A stretch of DNA of 64,000 nucleotides from Trametes villosa (GCA_002964805.2 PUDQ02000076.1:172019-236018), one strand, 5' to 3'. Numbered from the stretch's first letter, positions 1-10,612 are shown. Notes: generated by a model from the letters alone, not told the origin. Made by a program: numbers and translations.

Positions 1-390
1 CCTCACCAACTCGAGTTCCGTCTCCCTATTCGGTAAGACCCTATTCGGTAAGACGACGGAGTTCGGCGAGTCGCGGTAGGCATTGTAGAGATCGCCTATA
101 TTGCGGTAGGGATCGCCTGCAACGTCGACCTGCACGTGGAGGCGGGTGAGGTTCAATTGCATCGTGGGTTCCGAGAGCCCGTGGATGAAACTGATGGAAT
201 TGCGACTGTCCCCGAGTCGTCCCCACTGGCTTTCTGGCACGATAGTGTAGCACCGGGCCGAGTCCGCCGCCGGTTGGTGGAGTACCAGTAACCATCCGGG
301 TCCAAGTACGTCTTCAGCGCGTCGGAAGGATGGTCTCCGACCTGGGTGTCTAGTAACGAGAGTAATTTGCTGCTCAAGCTGGACCTGCAT
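1..390 (-). CDS. Partial protein of an unknown basidiomycete family (copy 1 of 3)
   Basis: The frame is open from an ATG at 388-390 to the window edge (130 codons, no stop), so only the N-terminal part is seen. The protein resembles those at 4690-5795 and 6227-7583. Shared blocks include SFIHGLSEPTM (SFILGHSEITM in copy 2), a TRLHVQVD/LKLQLD segment and DSPNSVVLPNR (DSPDTVVIPNR in copy 2). A 15-bp tandem duplication near 27-57 repeats the peptide VLPNR, an in-frame change. A TATAAA box lies about 55 nt upstream. No known domain is recognised. The family call rests on comparison inside the window; the function is unknown. Confidence 0.7.
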   Translation of the reverse strand, partial: MQVQLEQQITLVTRHPGRRPSFRRAEDVLGPGWLLVLHQPAADSARCYTIVPESQWGRLGDSRNSISFIHGLSEPTMQLNLTRLHVQVDVAGDPYRNIGDLYNAYRDSPNSVVLPNRVLPNRETELELVR

Positions 391-443
391 TGAAATGTCG
401 GCAGCGTACGGCTCTTGGTCTGAACAGTCGAGGCCAGGTCAAT

Positions 444-449
444 TTTATA
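444..449 (-). promoter_or_regulatory. TATA box of the partial gene at 1-390
   Basis: TATAAA on the minus strand, 54-60 nt before the ATG at 390, the usual distance for TATA-containing genes in this window. Confidence 0.5.
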
Positions 450-1087
450 GTGACTTCGGTCGTTGGGATACCGGCGGTGCCACTTACAGGATTGAGTTGT
501 CGATTCCATATACATCTCTAGTACTTGTGATCGAGAAGGGAGTGCTCTGCGGCGACGTTGACTCTAGGTGGGTTGAAATTGTGCGGGTAACATCGAGCAG
601 GTGCTGATTTTATACTCCTATGCAGCTCAGCTAGTGACGGGCCATTCGGGCGCACGAGCATACGCTACCAACGGACTGCCCGTGGGCTGAAAACTCGTTA
701 AAGAAGTCGCGCCACCCTGACTTCGAATACGTCTGCGGCGAGACGGTGAAAGAGCAGAACAATACCTATATCTCGAGGGTTGATTCTCAAGCTTCCCATA
801 TCATGAATGGGCCGACATGGCGTGCGTAAGCCTCGGCGTTGCCGCAGTGGCATTCAAGGCCAGGATTCGCTAAACATTGAGGCGTGAGTCATGACCCCTC
901 CGAGTCCGAGGAAGGATGGTCAGGATTTTTGGATGAAAGGTTTGCCTTTGGAGATATATCTCTAGGATGAGACTATAATGACTCTATAGTGTCACCCTGT
1001 GGGTAGCGTCGACGCATCCGATCGATGGAGTTGGATAAACGGGCCCAAGAGGTGAATGGGGGTAAAAAAAGACCGATTAAAACTATT

Positions 1088-1167
1088 GCTGGGTGTGGGG
1101 GTCGAACCTACGGGGACCTCCTTTCCTGGCATAGTCAGATAATGCTCCAACTGCGTCACGAGCCAAC
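1088..1167 (-). pseudogene. tRNA-like sequence, probably a decayed tRNA
   Basis: The minus strand has a good A box (TGACGCAGTTGG) and B box (GGTTCGACCCC). The 7-bp acceptor stem (GTTGGCT with ACCCAGC) has one mismatch. The anticodon arm is poor: the best stem gives loop ACTATGC, which lacks U33. The variable region is 12 nt and the T stem has an A:C mismatch. This fits a tRNA pseudogene or a tRNA-derived repeat better than a working tRNA. Confidence 0.35.
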
Positions 1168-1432
1168 AACCTGAAACTAACTCATTGTAGAATCATAGCT
1201 GCAGGAAGCACCACGTATGTCTCGCCCTCCACTTGCTGAAGCATTCGACATCGCACCCTTGTCACTTACTCGCCACCACCTTCTACCCTCTCTCCGTGCC
1301 ATTCCTCCTGGGTGATCGTACGACTTTGTGGACTAGAATCTGGCCCAAAGGCGGTGTCTAGGTATGCGTTGTCGCCGTGGTATCTGGACCGCGCCGGTCG
1401 AGACGAGCCGGGAGCGGGGTCTGGCGCGCCCG

Positions 1433-1440
1433 TATAAATA
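1433..1440 (+). promoter_or_regulatory. TATA box of the coproporphyrinogen oxidase gene
   Basis: TATAAATA 51-58 nt before the ATG at 1491. It lies downstream of the longer in-frame start at 1377, which argues for the start at 1491. Confidence 0.7.
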
Positions 1441-1490
1441 TTCCGCGCCCTGCTCCAAATCCTCACACACCTCTCATTGCTCAAACCACC

Positions 1491-2537
1491 ATGGCCGACA
1501 TCCCTATGCGACAGCGCGTTGAGGAGTACATCTCCAACTTGCAGGATGAGATTGTCGGCGCGCTCGAGAAGCTCGACCCGAACGCCCCCAAGTTCAAGCG
1601 CGACTCCTGGCTCCGCGCCCAGGGCGGCCGCGGTCTCTCCTGCGTCTTCGCGGTCCCCGTACCTCCAGCAGGTGTTGCGCCTCAGGAGACGGTGCTCGAG
1701 AAGGGCGGCGTCAACATCTCCGTCGTGCACGGGACGCTGCCCCCGCCCGCGATCAAGCAGATGCGCGCGGACCACTCCTCCATCCCCGACATCCAGTCCA
1801 GCGTCCCCTTCTTCGCGGCCGGCATCAGCCTCGTCATCCACCCGCGCAACCCCCACGCGCCGACCGTGCACGCCAACTACCGCTACTTCGAGATCACCGA
1901 GACGCCGACGGAGGAGGAGCAGGCCGCGGGGAGGCCGGGGAAGCTCATCGCGTGGTGGTTCGGCGGCGGCTCCGACCTCACGCCCTCGTACCTGTACGAG
2001 GAGGACGCGGTGCACTTCCACCGCACGATCCGCGATGCATGCGCGCCGCACGGCGCGGCGGTCTACCCGACGTTCAAGAAGTGGTGCGACGAGTACTTCC
2101 ACATCCCGCACCGCGGCGAGGCGCGCGGCATCGGCGGCATCTTCTTCGACGACCTCTCCGACGAGTCGCACAAGAAGTTCAGCGCAGACGACGCGCGCCC
2201 GAAGACCGCGGACGAGATCTTTGCGTTCATCAAGGCCGCGGGCGACTCGTTCGTGCCGTCGTACGTGCCCATCCTCGAACGGCGGATCCACACGCCGAGC
2301 GACGAGCACGAGCGCCGGTGGCAGCTCCTGCGACGTGGCCGCTACGTGGAGTTCAACCTCGTCTACGACCGTGGGACGAAGTTCGGGCTCATGACACCCG
2401 GCGCGCGCATCGAGAGCATCCTGATGAGCCTTCCGGAGACGGCGCGGTGGGAATACATGAGCGACCTGGGAACAGACCCGGAGTCGCGCGAGGGCAAGCT
2501 GATGGCGGTGTTGACCAAAGCGCGCGAGTGGGTATAA
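1491..2537 (+). CDS. HEM13: Coproporphyrinogen III oxidase, aerobic (heme synthesis)
   Basis: A 348-aa protein that converts coproporphyrinogen III to protoporphyrinogen IX with oxygen (EC 1.3.3.3), in heme synthesis. The family signature is intact at about residues 195-220 (WCDEYFHIPHRGEARG followed by IGGIFFDDL), with KGGVNISVVHG near the N-terminus and the RGRYVEFNLVYDRGT block near the C-terminus. The start at 1491 is chosen for its CCACCATGG context and the TATA box 51 nt upstream; no mitochondrial presequence is visible, as in yeast Hem13. The gene has no obvious intron. A short run, AVPVPPAGVAPQE at about residues 54-66, sits where relatives have a few residues; it is in frame and could be a tiny retained intron. 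Confidence 0.95.
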   Translation: MADIPMRQRVEEYISNLQDEIVGALEKLDPNAPKFKRDSWLRAQGGRGLSCVFAVPVPPAGVAPQETVLEKGGVNISVVHGTLPPPAIKQMRADHSSIPDIQSSVPFFAAGISLVIHPRNPHAPTVHANYRYFEITETPTEEEQAAGRPGKLIAWWFGGGSDLTPSYLYEEDAVHFHRTIRDACAPHGAAVYPTFKKWCDEYFHIPHRGEARGIGGIFFDDLSDESHKKFSADDARPKTADEIFAFIKAAGDSFVPSYVPILERRIHTPSDEHERRWQLLRRGRYVEFNLVYDRGTKFGLMTPGARIESILMSLPETARWEYMSDLGTDPESREGKLMAVLTKAREWV

Positions 2538-2732
2538 CGGGCTGCGCATGAGAAGGAAGTGTAATGTGAGTCTCGTCCCATTCCCCGCAACCGAATTGTG
2601 CTGACCGCTACTAGTATATTGTATAGTATAATGTACGCCTCGCCTAGAAACATTCCCGAGCGCATACAGCGAGCTCCCCTCTCATCCCTCGTGTGTTTCC
2701 CATACCGGCAAGGACTTCACCCCCGGCATGGG

Positions 2733-3752
2733 CTATGCCGTCACTTCGGAGGACCCTAATCTCCCATGAGACAAGTGGGATGGAAGAACAAAAGAACTAG
2801 ACCCACCGACCGACAGGACCCCTTTGACGCGGTCGCGTTCTTGCCTCCGCGCGCGACCCCTGTAGGTGCTCAGGGTGCTCTTCGTAACCCACGACGGATC
2901 TCCGTTGGCGCAGAAGCTGAGCACATAGCCCTCCAGATGAGGGTGTGGAAGGCCTAACTGGGCGGGGAGCCACTTCGCCGTATCGGTGAAGATCCACACC
3001 TGCTTCGCGTTGTCTTTGCTACGAACGTGCACGTACAGATCGCTGGCTCGCGCGCTTAGGTCCGACGGCGGTGTCCAGAGCATATGGCTGCTTGACGAAC
3101 CAAACCAGACGGTCCTCTCAATTCGCCCGCGGATGCTCCGGTCGTTGCGGGCGACTCGCAGATCGTCCCTGTGAAGGTAGGTAAGTGTTGGTGCCCCTAG
3201 CGAATACTGGACATGGCTGACCACAGCGAACGATTGTTAGAAGTACTGCCTTCGTGTACCGCCGACTCCGGTGTTGCGGGATCTTGGGTGGCCGCGATGC
3301 GCGAAGACCCCGCTTCTCTGCCAGCCGGATCCGTAGAGGTTAAAATCCGAGGTCCCGGTGCGTTGCTCGCCAACTGAGATAGGCTAGCGGTGTCCTCGGC
3401 GGGGAGGCTCGGGTGTCTGAGTATAAAGGAAACCGGCATGGGAGGTTCATGCGAGCTCGGCGACAACGTGCGCTCAGCGGCCAGATCGTCTTCGTCGGGG
3501 GCTGTCGATGCCAGTGCCCTCGCCCTCGCAGGTGCAAACCGGCTGCCAGGCACGTACCTGCAGACTCAGAACGTCAGTGCTGTTTTATACTGACGTGTCG
3601 CGTCCGAATCACCCTTGAAGCAGGAACTGGTGCTGGACGAAATGACGATGACGGAGGATCGCCATATTAGGGCCAAGCGGCTTCCATTCGTCGATGCCTT
3701 CGCACATCTGAAGGTGGTAGGGGACCTCGAAGGAGTCTTCGAATACGCTCAT
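2733..3752 (-). CDS. Unknown protein, three exons, 303 aa
   Basis: Exons 3752-3613, 3557-3222 and 3168-2733, with introns of 55 and 53 nt, join in frame. The N-terminus starts MSVFEDSFEVPYHLQM. The middle is Ser/Pro/Ala-rich and probably disordered. The C-terminal half looks folded and holds motifs such as ERTVWFGSSS, MLWTPPSDLS, YVHVRSKDNAKQVWIF and LEGYVLSFCANGDPSW. I do not recognise a named domain, and no signal peptide or membrane segment is seen. A TATAAAG box at 3832-3838 supports this start; an in-frame ATG at 3797 would lie close to the expected transcription start. The second donor is GTCAGC, weaker than usual, but it is the only one that restores frame. Confidence 0.7.
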
Positions 3753-3831
3753 CTTGCAAGACAAAAGGTGAGTGGCGCAGTACCGGTGGGAAATCACGAG
3801 AGACTAGGCAGCGTGGGAGCATAGTCTGCTT

Positions 3832-3838
3832 CTTTATA
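3832..3838 (-). promoter_or_regulatory. TATA box of the unknown gene at 2733-3752
   Basis: TATAAAG on the minus strand, about 80 nt before the ATG at 3752. Confidence 0.55.
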
Positions 3839-4467
3839 CCTCTCGCTTGGCGGTAAACATGCGCAGAGGGCATGTCGTTGATACGGAAGGCCGGGAAGAG
3901 GTTGCCTAATATACAGTGCTTGATGAACGAAGCATGGCGGCGAACATATGTTGTGTGCATCCTATTCTGGTGCGCACGCAAGTCACCCATTCCGCGCCAA
4001 TAGTGACGCAGATGCGCTGACCAGGTCCCCCATAGAATACAGCAACGTGCACGCCATAATAACAGCACAACCGTGATATCACTTCCATGCATCTCATCTG
4101 ATTTCGTCCTTTTCTCCCGCGCGCCCACACCCACTTAGAATCCACCAACGACGATCACTCTGGAAGTGCCACGGTCTATTGTGCGTTCACCGGTCTAGTG
4201 GTGCAGCCGTTGTTGTGTGGGCATAGCGCAGATACGCAATGCTTGCCGAGGGCTGGAAGGCCTGAATGTCGCGCCTGCTTTTTCAGCTAAGCCCCATCGC
4301 AACCGTGCTCATGAGAGCTCTGACAGGCTCTCACTGCTTGCAAAACATGGCAGGCGTCCTGCGTGCGGCTATTGTTCCCCCCCTCCTTCGCTCGTGACAA
4401 TACATGCGATGAATGCAGATAGCAGTTCGAGCAGCACGTTGCCATGACTTGTGGTTGTGTAGCGGGG
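3839..4467. other. Divergent intergenic region
   Basis: It lies between two divergent genes and should carry both promoters. Short ORFs on both strands show no family resemblance; no RNA gene or repeat is seen. Confidence 0.5.
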
Positions 4468-4473
4468 TATAAG
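4468..4473 (+). promoter_or_regulatory. TATA box of the gene at 4690-5795
   Basis: TATAAG 217 nt before the ATG. The spacing is long, so the 5' UTR may be long or contain an intron. Confidence 0.4.
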
Positions 4474-4689
4474 AGCGCTGTTCGCCCTGCTCACATCCGG
4501 CCACACAGCTCCCCATACAACTCATCTTGAACACCGTACGACTACATTCCAAAATCTGCTACTCCGGGTGCAACCTTCGACAGGATATTACGGTCAGTCG
4601 CTCTCTGGCCCCACTAGCCCTACTCTTCTGACACTTATTTTACCAACGTGCTAGACTTGACAGGCCCAAGTACCCAGCCACAACTCAAG

Positions 4690-5795
4690 ATGCCATCGTG
4701 CGACACATCAGGGCGACCTTCTCTCGCCATAAACGGTGCCTGGAGACTCGACGAGCTCGAGCATGGAGGCTACGTCGTGATCCCATTTGATGCACCCCCG
4801 ATCTTCCACACCACCCGCGCCCGACTCAGCTTCATCCTCGGCCACTCCGAAATCACGATGCACTATCTGGCCCACCTGAAGCTGCAGCTCGACACGCCAC
4901 ACTCTCCCGACAGCCACATGCACGATCTCTACAAAACACATTGCGACTCGCCCGACACGGTGGTCATACCAAACCGGCAGACAGAGGATGAGCTCGTGAA
5001 GTTGTGCAAGGCTCTCGGCGAGAAGCTCGTCAGCTTGAGTATCAGCATGTGCAAGCCCGAGCTCATGATCCCCCACATCCCGTGCTTCGTGCTCGAAATC
5101 GTGTCCCGGTGTTCGAGGCTGCGGATCTTCGGGCTTGAGGACATACAGTGCATCGATTTCAATTATGGTAAAATGGTGAGCACCTCTGCCCCACACGCCA
5201 GAATAATGCCAGCTTACGGATCTAAGGGGGACCGTGTCATAAGCAACCTTGTGACGATTACCAGACGGAACATGTCTCAGTCCTTGGGGTGGCAACAGAA
5301 GAACTCGGCTAGCCTGCATACGCTTGTGGTCAACAAGCGTAGCGCACCCCCGCTAACGAAAGACATGCTACCCGACAGGCTACCTGAAAGCGTAAGTGTT
5401 TCACCGAAGTCTCACCTAGTACGCGCTGACTCAACCTCTTTCGCTAGCCAGATGCCACATATCCCCTATATGCCGTCCAGATAAACGGAGTACGCTCCAG
5501 CGAGCTCGCGCGGAGCATGCGGAAGGAGGCGCGTGACCTCGCGGGGCTCATGATGCGGACACTCCCCTCGCTCGCGCGGGCGTATGTCATGCTCAACGAT
5601 GATGCTGTGGATCTGCGCATGGACCTCAGCGAAAGGTACGAGCCTGTGTATGCGGGGGAAGCGCACCTGGCTCCGCTCGAGGACCCGTTGGGCCGCATGG
5701 GGGATACGGCCGGTGCGCAATATGAAACGCTCGCGTTTGAACCAGCGTTTGAAGTGGAGGAAGCGGTGTGGTCGAGCTCGGGAACTAGTGGGTAG
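4690..5795 (+). CDS. Unknown basidiomycete family protein (copy 2 of 3), 332 aa
   Basis: Exons 4690-5175, 5227-5391 and 5448-5795 join in frame; the first intron is 51 nt and could also be read through. The protein is paralogous to the one at 6227-7583. Shared parts are LKLQLD, a LVSLSISMCKPELMIPHIP block (LVGLSISMCFPELVVPHVP in copy 3), a LRIFGLEDIQC segment (LLYLGIEDTQC), and a C-terminal EARDLAGLMMRTLPSLARAY (EARDLARLMMHELPSLWRAY). Gene position and intron phases match copy 3, so this is a tandem duplication. The LRR-like wording SLSISMC suggests a leucine-rich fold like that of many basidiomycete F-box proteins, but no F-box is visible. Function unknown. Confidence 0.75.
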
Positions 5796-6134
5796 GGATT
5801 CAATATTTTCCGCAGGGACTCCTCCCGGTTATGGACTTGCGCATGCGTGCACGTGGTCGGTCGGTCGTATTGTTGTCCTCTTGTTGACAAAACTCTGAGA
5901 TGCATACTGTTGTCAGGGAATATCGGCACGGCATGCATGTTGTTGCTCTTGTATAATAAGCTCCGCGTTGTCATCGGCTCTCGCGAATATTCCTATGCTG
6001 TTACTCCTACAAGGCGCGCTGTGGGCGCGTGTGTGTTGTAAGACGCCCGGCGACCTTGTATTCGTTGGTGATGCTTCTCGGTTGAGCTGGTAGGTCTCTT
6101 AGGCCTCATAAGAAGTACAACTGCACTTGAAGCA
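5796..6134. other. Intergenic spacer between tandem paralogues
   Basis: It should hold the 3' end of copy 2 and the promoter of copy 3. No coding frame or RNA gene is supported. Confidence 0.5.
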
Positions 6135-6140
6135 TATAAG
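6135..6140 (+). promoter_or_regulatory. TATA box of the gene at 6227-7583
   Basis: TATAAG 87-92 nt before the ATG at 6227. Confidence 0.5.
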
Positions 6141-6226
6141 GCGAAGGCTTGCGCAATGGGGTCGATGCCAATACTGTCGACTGCTCACACATCTCACTCC
6201 GATATCCGGATTTACTCCTAGCCAGC

Positions 6227-7583
6227 ATGCCAGAAGCAATCCTAGGTGAAGTTAACGACGTCTGCGAGTGAGACATGCCGATGTGCTTACTACTTTCTGC
6301 AGAATACGATCACCAATATCAGTCACCCCGCAATACCGTCGACATCGCCTCGGAACTGGCCAGACAACTCGGGGAAATGTCTCTCCAGTCTGACATGCTT
6401 TTGAAGCACCAGTCTTCACCGGCGGCTCTCTGCGATATCAGCAACGACAGCGCCCCGTTCTGGTTCCTCGACTGGGACCACAAGGAGTCCCTGGACGTCC
6501 GTCTCCTAGCCGACTCAGACACCGACTCGTCCGCCAGCTCCGACCCAGGCGATCTCACGTCCAACTTTTCTACCGCCGCCGCACGCTCGGAGCGCTATCG
6601 TTGCGGCTCGCGCCCGTACCTGCGGAGCAGGTTCTCCTGGGCACTCGTGCGGCACGCGGTGCACCCTGCATTCCTGGTCCAGCGCTGGGCGGACTGGGCG
6701 CACGCCGGCGTTGCCTTGCACTTCCGGCACTCCATTCCGCAGGGCGTCTGGACCAGCCTCACGCGGCTGAAGCTCCAGCTCGACGACACCCGGCCGGGGG
6801 ACGAGCATGGGCACACGCTGTATACGGTGCACCACGACCATGCACGCTACCCGAATTGGTGGACGATGTGCGAGGTCGTGGGGTTGTGCGCGTACCTAGG
6901 GGACCGCCTCGTCGGGCTGAGCATAAGCATGTGCTTCCCTGAGCTCGTGGTGCCACACGTACCTCGGTTCGTGCATCACCTCGTGCAGCGCTGCCCGAGT
7001 CTGCTATACCTCGGCATCGAGGATACGCAGTGCGAATGTTTCTCGTCGTACTTGGTATGTGCCGCAAGTCATCCTCAGGTGGGCCTTTTTGTTGACGTTC
7101 GAGTCTACCGCAGTTCCCGAACTTTGGATACTTGGCCGATGCTGTCCTCGCTGATAGGCCAACTGTCGGTGAGAGCATCGTGACCCGCGAGGGTCGACTG
7201 CATACCCTCGCGCTCTCCAAACGAAGCATCGTCCCTTGGGAAGAGGAGTACCACGAGGAAGGAATGGCAGACATCTTCCAGGAGGTGCGTGTGCCCACGA
7301 GTACACATGCCTCTAGCAGTGTCTGACGTTGTACCGGTCGTCCTTGCAGATTGTCCAAGACGCGGAGTATCCGCCATACCACGTCGAGCACAAGACGGCG
7401 ATATCGCACATCGGCATGAAGACAGAGGAGGCGCGCGACCTAGCGCGGCTCATGATGCACGAGCTGCCTTCATTGTGGCGAGCGTACGTCTCCCTAGATC
7501 GCGGAGCGCTTGACCTACGCGCGGACAGAGACGGCCGGTTTCGTATATTGGAGGCGGGTGAAGCATACCTAGGAGAATGTTAG
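6227..7583 (+). CDS. Unknown basidiomycete family protein (copy 3 of 3), 391 aa
   Basis: Exons 6227-6245, 6303-7054, 7114-7284 and 7350-7583 give one frame of 392 codons. The start at 6227 (MPEAIL) is preferred over the ATG at 6275, which lies inside the first intron (GTGAAG...CTGCAG). The N-terminal 120 residues are acidic and Ser-rich with a long insert compared with copy 2. The central and C-terminal blocks match copy 2, including the SISMC, GIEDTQC and MMHELPSLWRAY motifs. No catalytic motif, signal peptide or membrane segment is seen. Function unknown; leucine-rich F-box-like relatives are possible. Confidence 0.75.
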
Positions 7584-8377
7584 CACATATCTTCAAATTA
7601 CGGTGAATGGCTCACCTCAATATATGTTCATGAAAGTCAATTGGGGGAGTGTTGAGGGAGGTGAATAGGCGTGTGAGGGAACATATGGCATAGAGTATAA
7701 TACGGTACGGAGGACTTGGAAACCCAGAGAAGCTAGTATGTATGTAAGCGACGGTATACTAGTGGCAGGTGATGGTTTTAATAACAAAAGACATAGGGAG
7801 TATATGGGGAGCATAGTGAGGAATAGACGATTAGGCACACATTGCCGTGCATAGAGTAAAGTAACAGAGATGCAATAACGAGGCCAGGGCATGTGTCGCA
7901 GGAGGTGGGACATAAAATGAACACGGGACGCCGAGGGGACAGACGGAGGGAGATGAACACAACGTAGATACCGATGATATAATGCCAGAAGAGGATGAGA
8001 GGGAAGAAGTGGAAGACGGAAAGTTTTTGTGAGTGAAAGGAGACCACTATAGCTGAACTTTGAAGGGGCGACGCCCCAGTGACAAGCAGCGCGTCACTGC
8101 ATGTAGGGGAACGCAAACGCGTCCTGCACATCCGAACCGTACCTGTGCCGCATCTGCGGAGACGCGACGGCACCGAGGAGCTCGACGAGCCGGTCGGCGA
8201 CGACTCGCGCGAGAAGCCCGGCGTGTCCCACCCCTGGGATCCAGCAGGGAAGTTGGGCTGGGGCTGTCCCGCAAAGGGGACATGCGGCATGCACAAGTCG
8301 AAGGACGGGAACATGTCTGGGACGTTAACGTTAACGTTCAAACCCAGACTACGTATGGGCGGTTCATGCACAGTAGA
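7584..8377. other. Intergenic region with a possible small minus-strand gene
   Basis: No gene is firmly supported. A minus-strand frame starting at 8314 (MFPSFDLCMPHVPFAG) is rich in Pro and Ser and looks protein-like for about 70 codons, but then runs into a hydrophobic, UTR-like stretch, and another frame (8294-8094) also looks coding. It could be a small gene with an intron I cannot place. A 16-nt perfect palindrome, ACGTTAACGTTAACGT, lies at 8322-8337. Confidence 0.3.
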
Positions 8378-8387
8378 TATATATAAG
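8378..8387 (+). promoter_or_regulatory. TATA box of the small gene at 8438-8867
   Basis: TATATATAAG 51-60 nt before the ATG at 8438. The core TATATATA reads as TATATA on the minus strand as well, so it could serve both directions. Confidence 0.6.
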
Positions 8388-8437
8388 TTGTTGCATGGCG
8401 CTTGCCACAGCACGCTGTGCAGCCTGCTCCCACCACC

Positions 8438-8867
8438 ATGTCCGCCGACCCACCCGACCAGCCCCAGCTGCCCCAGGCGCAACCTCAGCCGCCGCAACAA
8501 CCACAAGCGCAGCCGAACATCATCGATATCGCCGCGCTCGAGAATGCGTTCAAGACGGGTGACCCGCTCCCGGGAGAGCACATCGCGCAGCTGCTCATCG
8601 CGAACATGAGCCAGCTCGGCGAGCTCGCGAAGCAGGGCAAGCTCTCGCAGCAGCAGATCGTGCAGGTGCGCCTCACCCCGCTCCTCGTGCCTTTCATCTT
8701 CACCGAGCCACTCCCTGACACACAAACGTTCAATGTGAAATGTGCAGCTCAAACAATACGCGGACAAGCGCAAAGCGGCCTCCGGGTCCACCTCGGGCGC
8801 CGGCGTTGGTGCTCAAGCTAGTGCCGGCGATGCCGCCGATGCGCCTGCATCGGCGCTCGATGAATAG
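8438..8867 (+). CDS. Small unknown protein with Pro/Gln-rich start, 115 aa
   Basis: Exons 8438-8665 and 8748-8867 join in frame. The start has a CCACCATG context. Residues 1-26 are Pro/Gln-rich. Residues about 27-90 look helical (IIDIAALENAFKTGD, then LGELAKQGKLSQQQIVQ and LKQYADKRKAA), and the tail is Ala/Ser/Asp-rich. No known domain is recognised. The size and helical core suggest a subunit of a larger nuclear or regulatory complex, but that is a guess. Confidence 0.7.
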
Positions 8868-9098
8868 GTGTATGTCGCGAGCGCGGCAGGTTCGAGCCTG
8901 TAAGAAAGCTTATTTTTTCGCTCTTATTCTGCAGTCCTCTCACTCGACTCGACCCAGATATGTGTACGTTCAGTAGTCCTACTCATGTTGTATATGTCCT
9001 ACGGGATAAGTCTGCTACGTGTTTGTACATTCCGACGAGTCAGTGAGTTTAGCCCCGAACGCCAACCGTGTCACCGAATCTATGCTATAACCCTGCAA

Positions 9099-10612
9099 CT
9101 ATTTTCCGCTTGACACGGCAGTCTCAACGGAACTCCTATCACCTGCCGGCCCCACACGCACGAGAAGGCTGAGCTTCCAGTACGTATGAGCGAGCTCGGC
9201 CTGGTTGCCATGCGCCATATAGGTGGTCTTGACCGAGTTGACCTGCCAGGGTACGACGGCGCCGAGCCAGTGTACATACGCAAAGGCACCGGACTCTTCC
9301 GCCCAATAGGGCATGTCCTCCATGTCAGGGTTGAGCAGCACCCCTCCAGCGTTTTCCTGGAGATAGGGGTACAACCCTTCGTCGGAGTCGACCTCGACAC
9401 CAAGGCCATTCAGGTCGGCGACACGGTCGCACATGGTGTACTGTACGCCATAGTACATGGGATTGTCTTCATAGACGATCCGAAGGGACGCGTCCAGCCC
9501 GAGCTCGCGCACGACCCTCAGCACGAGGGCGTCGTTCGCTTTGAGGCGTGCCGCGACACCCTGCAGCGCCTGGCGAGCTTCTTGCGCGGGCTTTCGGGTG
9601 GTGGACAGCGGGTACTGGTGGCGCAGGGAGAACAGGAGGTTGCCGCCTTCAGGGAGGAACGTCGGGTCGTCGATCAGGCGTTGAAACGTCTCCCGGAACG
9701 AACCCTCGTTGGTTGGGACGGGCTGGGCCAGCTGCGCGCGCCCTGTGCCGTTCACGTCTTCCTCCTGAACGTAATACAGGTTGTAGGTCACCGTCACGCG
9801 GTGTCCCGACCGGACAGGCATGACCTCGTGCTCTACGTCGCTGTAGAACGCGACGTAGGCGATCGACGGCTGTGTCGCCTGCGCGAGCAGGGCAGCAGAG
9901 TCGAACGTCCATTCTTGGGCATGCTCGGCACCACGCTCGCGTAGCATGAGCGCCCCGCCCTCGTGCGCCGTCGGGAAGACGACCACCAGCGAGCCGAACA
10001 TCAACTCGCTGCGTGGAGTATCCACATGTGCCTTGAAGAACGCGTCCGGGCCTGCAGTGAACAGGCACGTTACATCCAGCCTCGCCGCTTTGAGAAGGAC
10101 AGGGCACTCACCATACACGTTCAGCTTGTAAATCTCCGCTCGAATAGACTTCGCCGAGTTGCGACCCTCGATGAGCAGCTCAGTTCGGATAACGTCGAGG
10201 AGGCCCAAGACATCCGGAGTGAATCTGAGCATGAAGTCGGACGCGTCGAGCTTCCCCGCCTTGCGGTACGTCTCGTCGTAGACATCCTCTGGACCGAGGC
10301 CGAACGTGGCAGGCTCGCACGTCTCTGCGAGGTGCTGGAGCTCCTCGAGCGACGCATTCGCGAGGTTGAGTCGGCTAGAGGAAAGCGGATAAGCGGAGTG
10401 GTCATCGGCACGGAAGGCGGGAAAGACGCGTACTGTGCATTGAAGGTTTTGCCATAGAAGAGAGTGAAATCGTCTTCGGAGAGCGGGATGGTCCCCTGGC
10501 AGTAGGGCGGCTTGCGAATGATCGTGCGGCTGAGCGCCTGGAGGTGCTTTTTCAGAGAGCGATCCTCTGAGGGAGGATTAGGTTTGGACTTCTTGGACGA
10601 CCTCGCGGACAT
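9099..10612 (-). CDS. 2-oxoglutarate/Fe(II)-dependent oxygenase, prolyl-hydroxylase-like, 464 aa
   Basis: Exons 10612-10434, 10374-10112 and 10051-9099 join in frame. The second intron is in frame and would otherwise add residues between VYG and PDAFFKAH. The iron-binding H-x-D is HVDTPRSE, followed by the hydrophobic FGSLVVVFP strand; the second His is in DVEHEVMPV and the 2-oxoglutarate-binding Arg in SGHRVTVTYNLYY. This is the pattern of the large fungal 2OG-FeII_Oxy family seen in many copies in Agaricomycetes. The substrate is unknown. The N-terminus is basic (KKSKPNPP) and has no signal peptide, so a cytosolic or nuclear place is likely. A TATAAAT box lies at 10660-10666. Confidence 0.85.

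Larger units (their letters stand above)
391..1432. other. Intergenic region with a tRNA-like remnant
   Basis: No convincing coding frame is present; short ORFs here show no homology to neighbours. It holds the TATA box of the left-edge gene, a tRNA-like stretch at 1088-1167, and the upstream region of the coproporphyrinogen oxidase gene. Confidence 0.5.

Noticed and set aside
1266..2549. 427-codon minus-strand ORF across coproporphyrinogen oxidase
   Set aside because: It is the complement of a well-supported HEM13 gene in GC-rich DNA; composition is Arg/Val/Leu-rich without any family motif.
7778..8791. 337-codon minus-strand ORF
   Set aside because: The right part is the complement of the gene at 8438-8867 and the left part is hydrophobic, low-complexity sequence. 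Only the middle (from 8314) might be coding, and no clean gene model was found.
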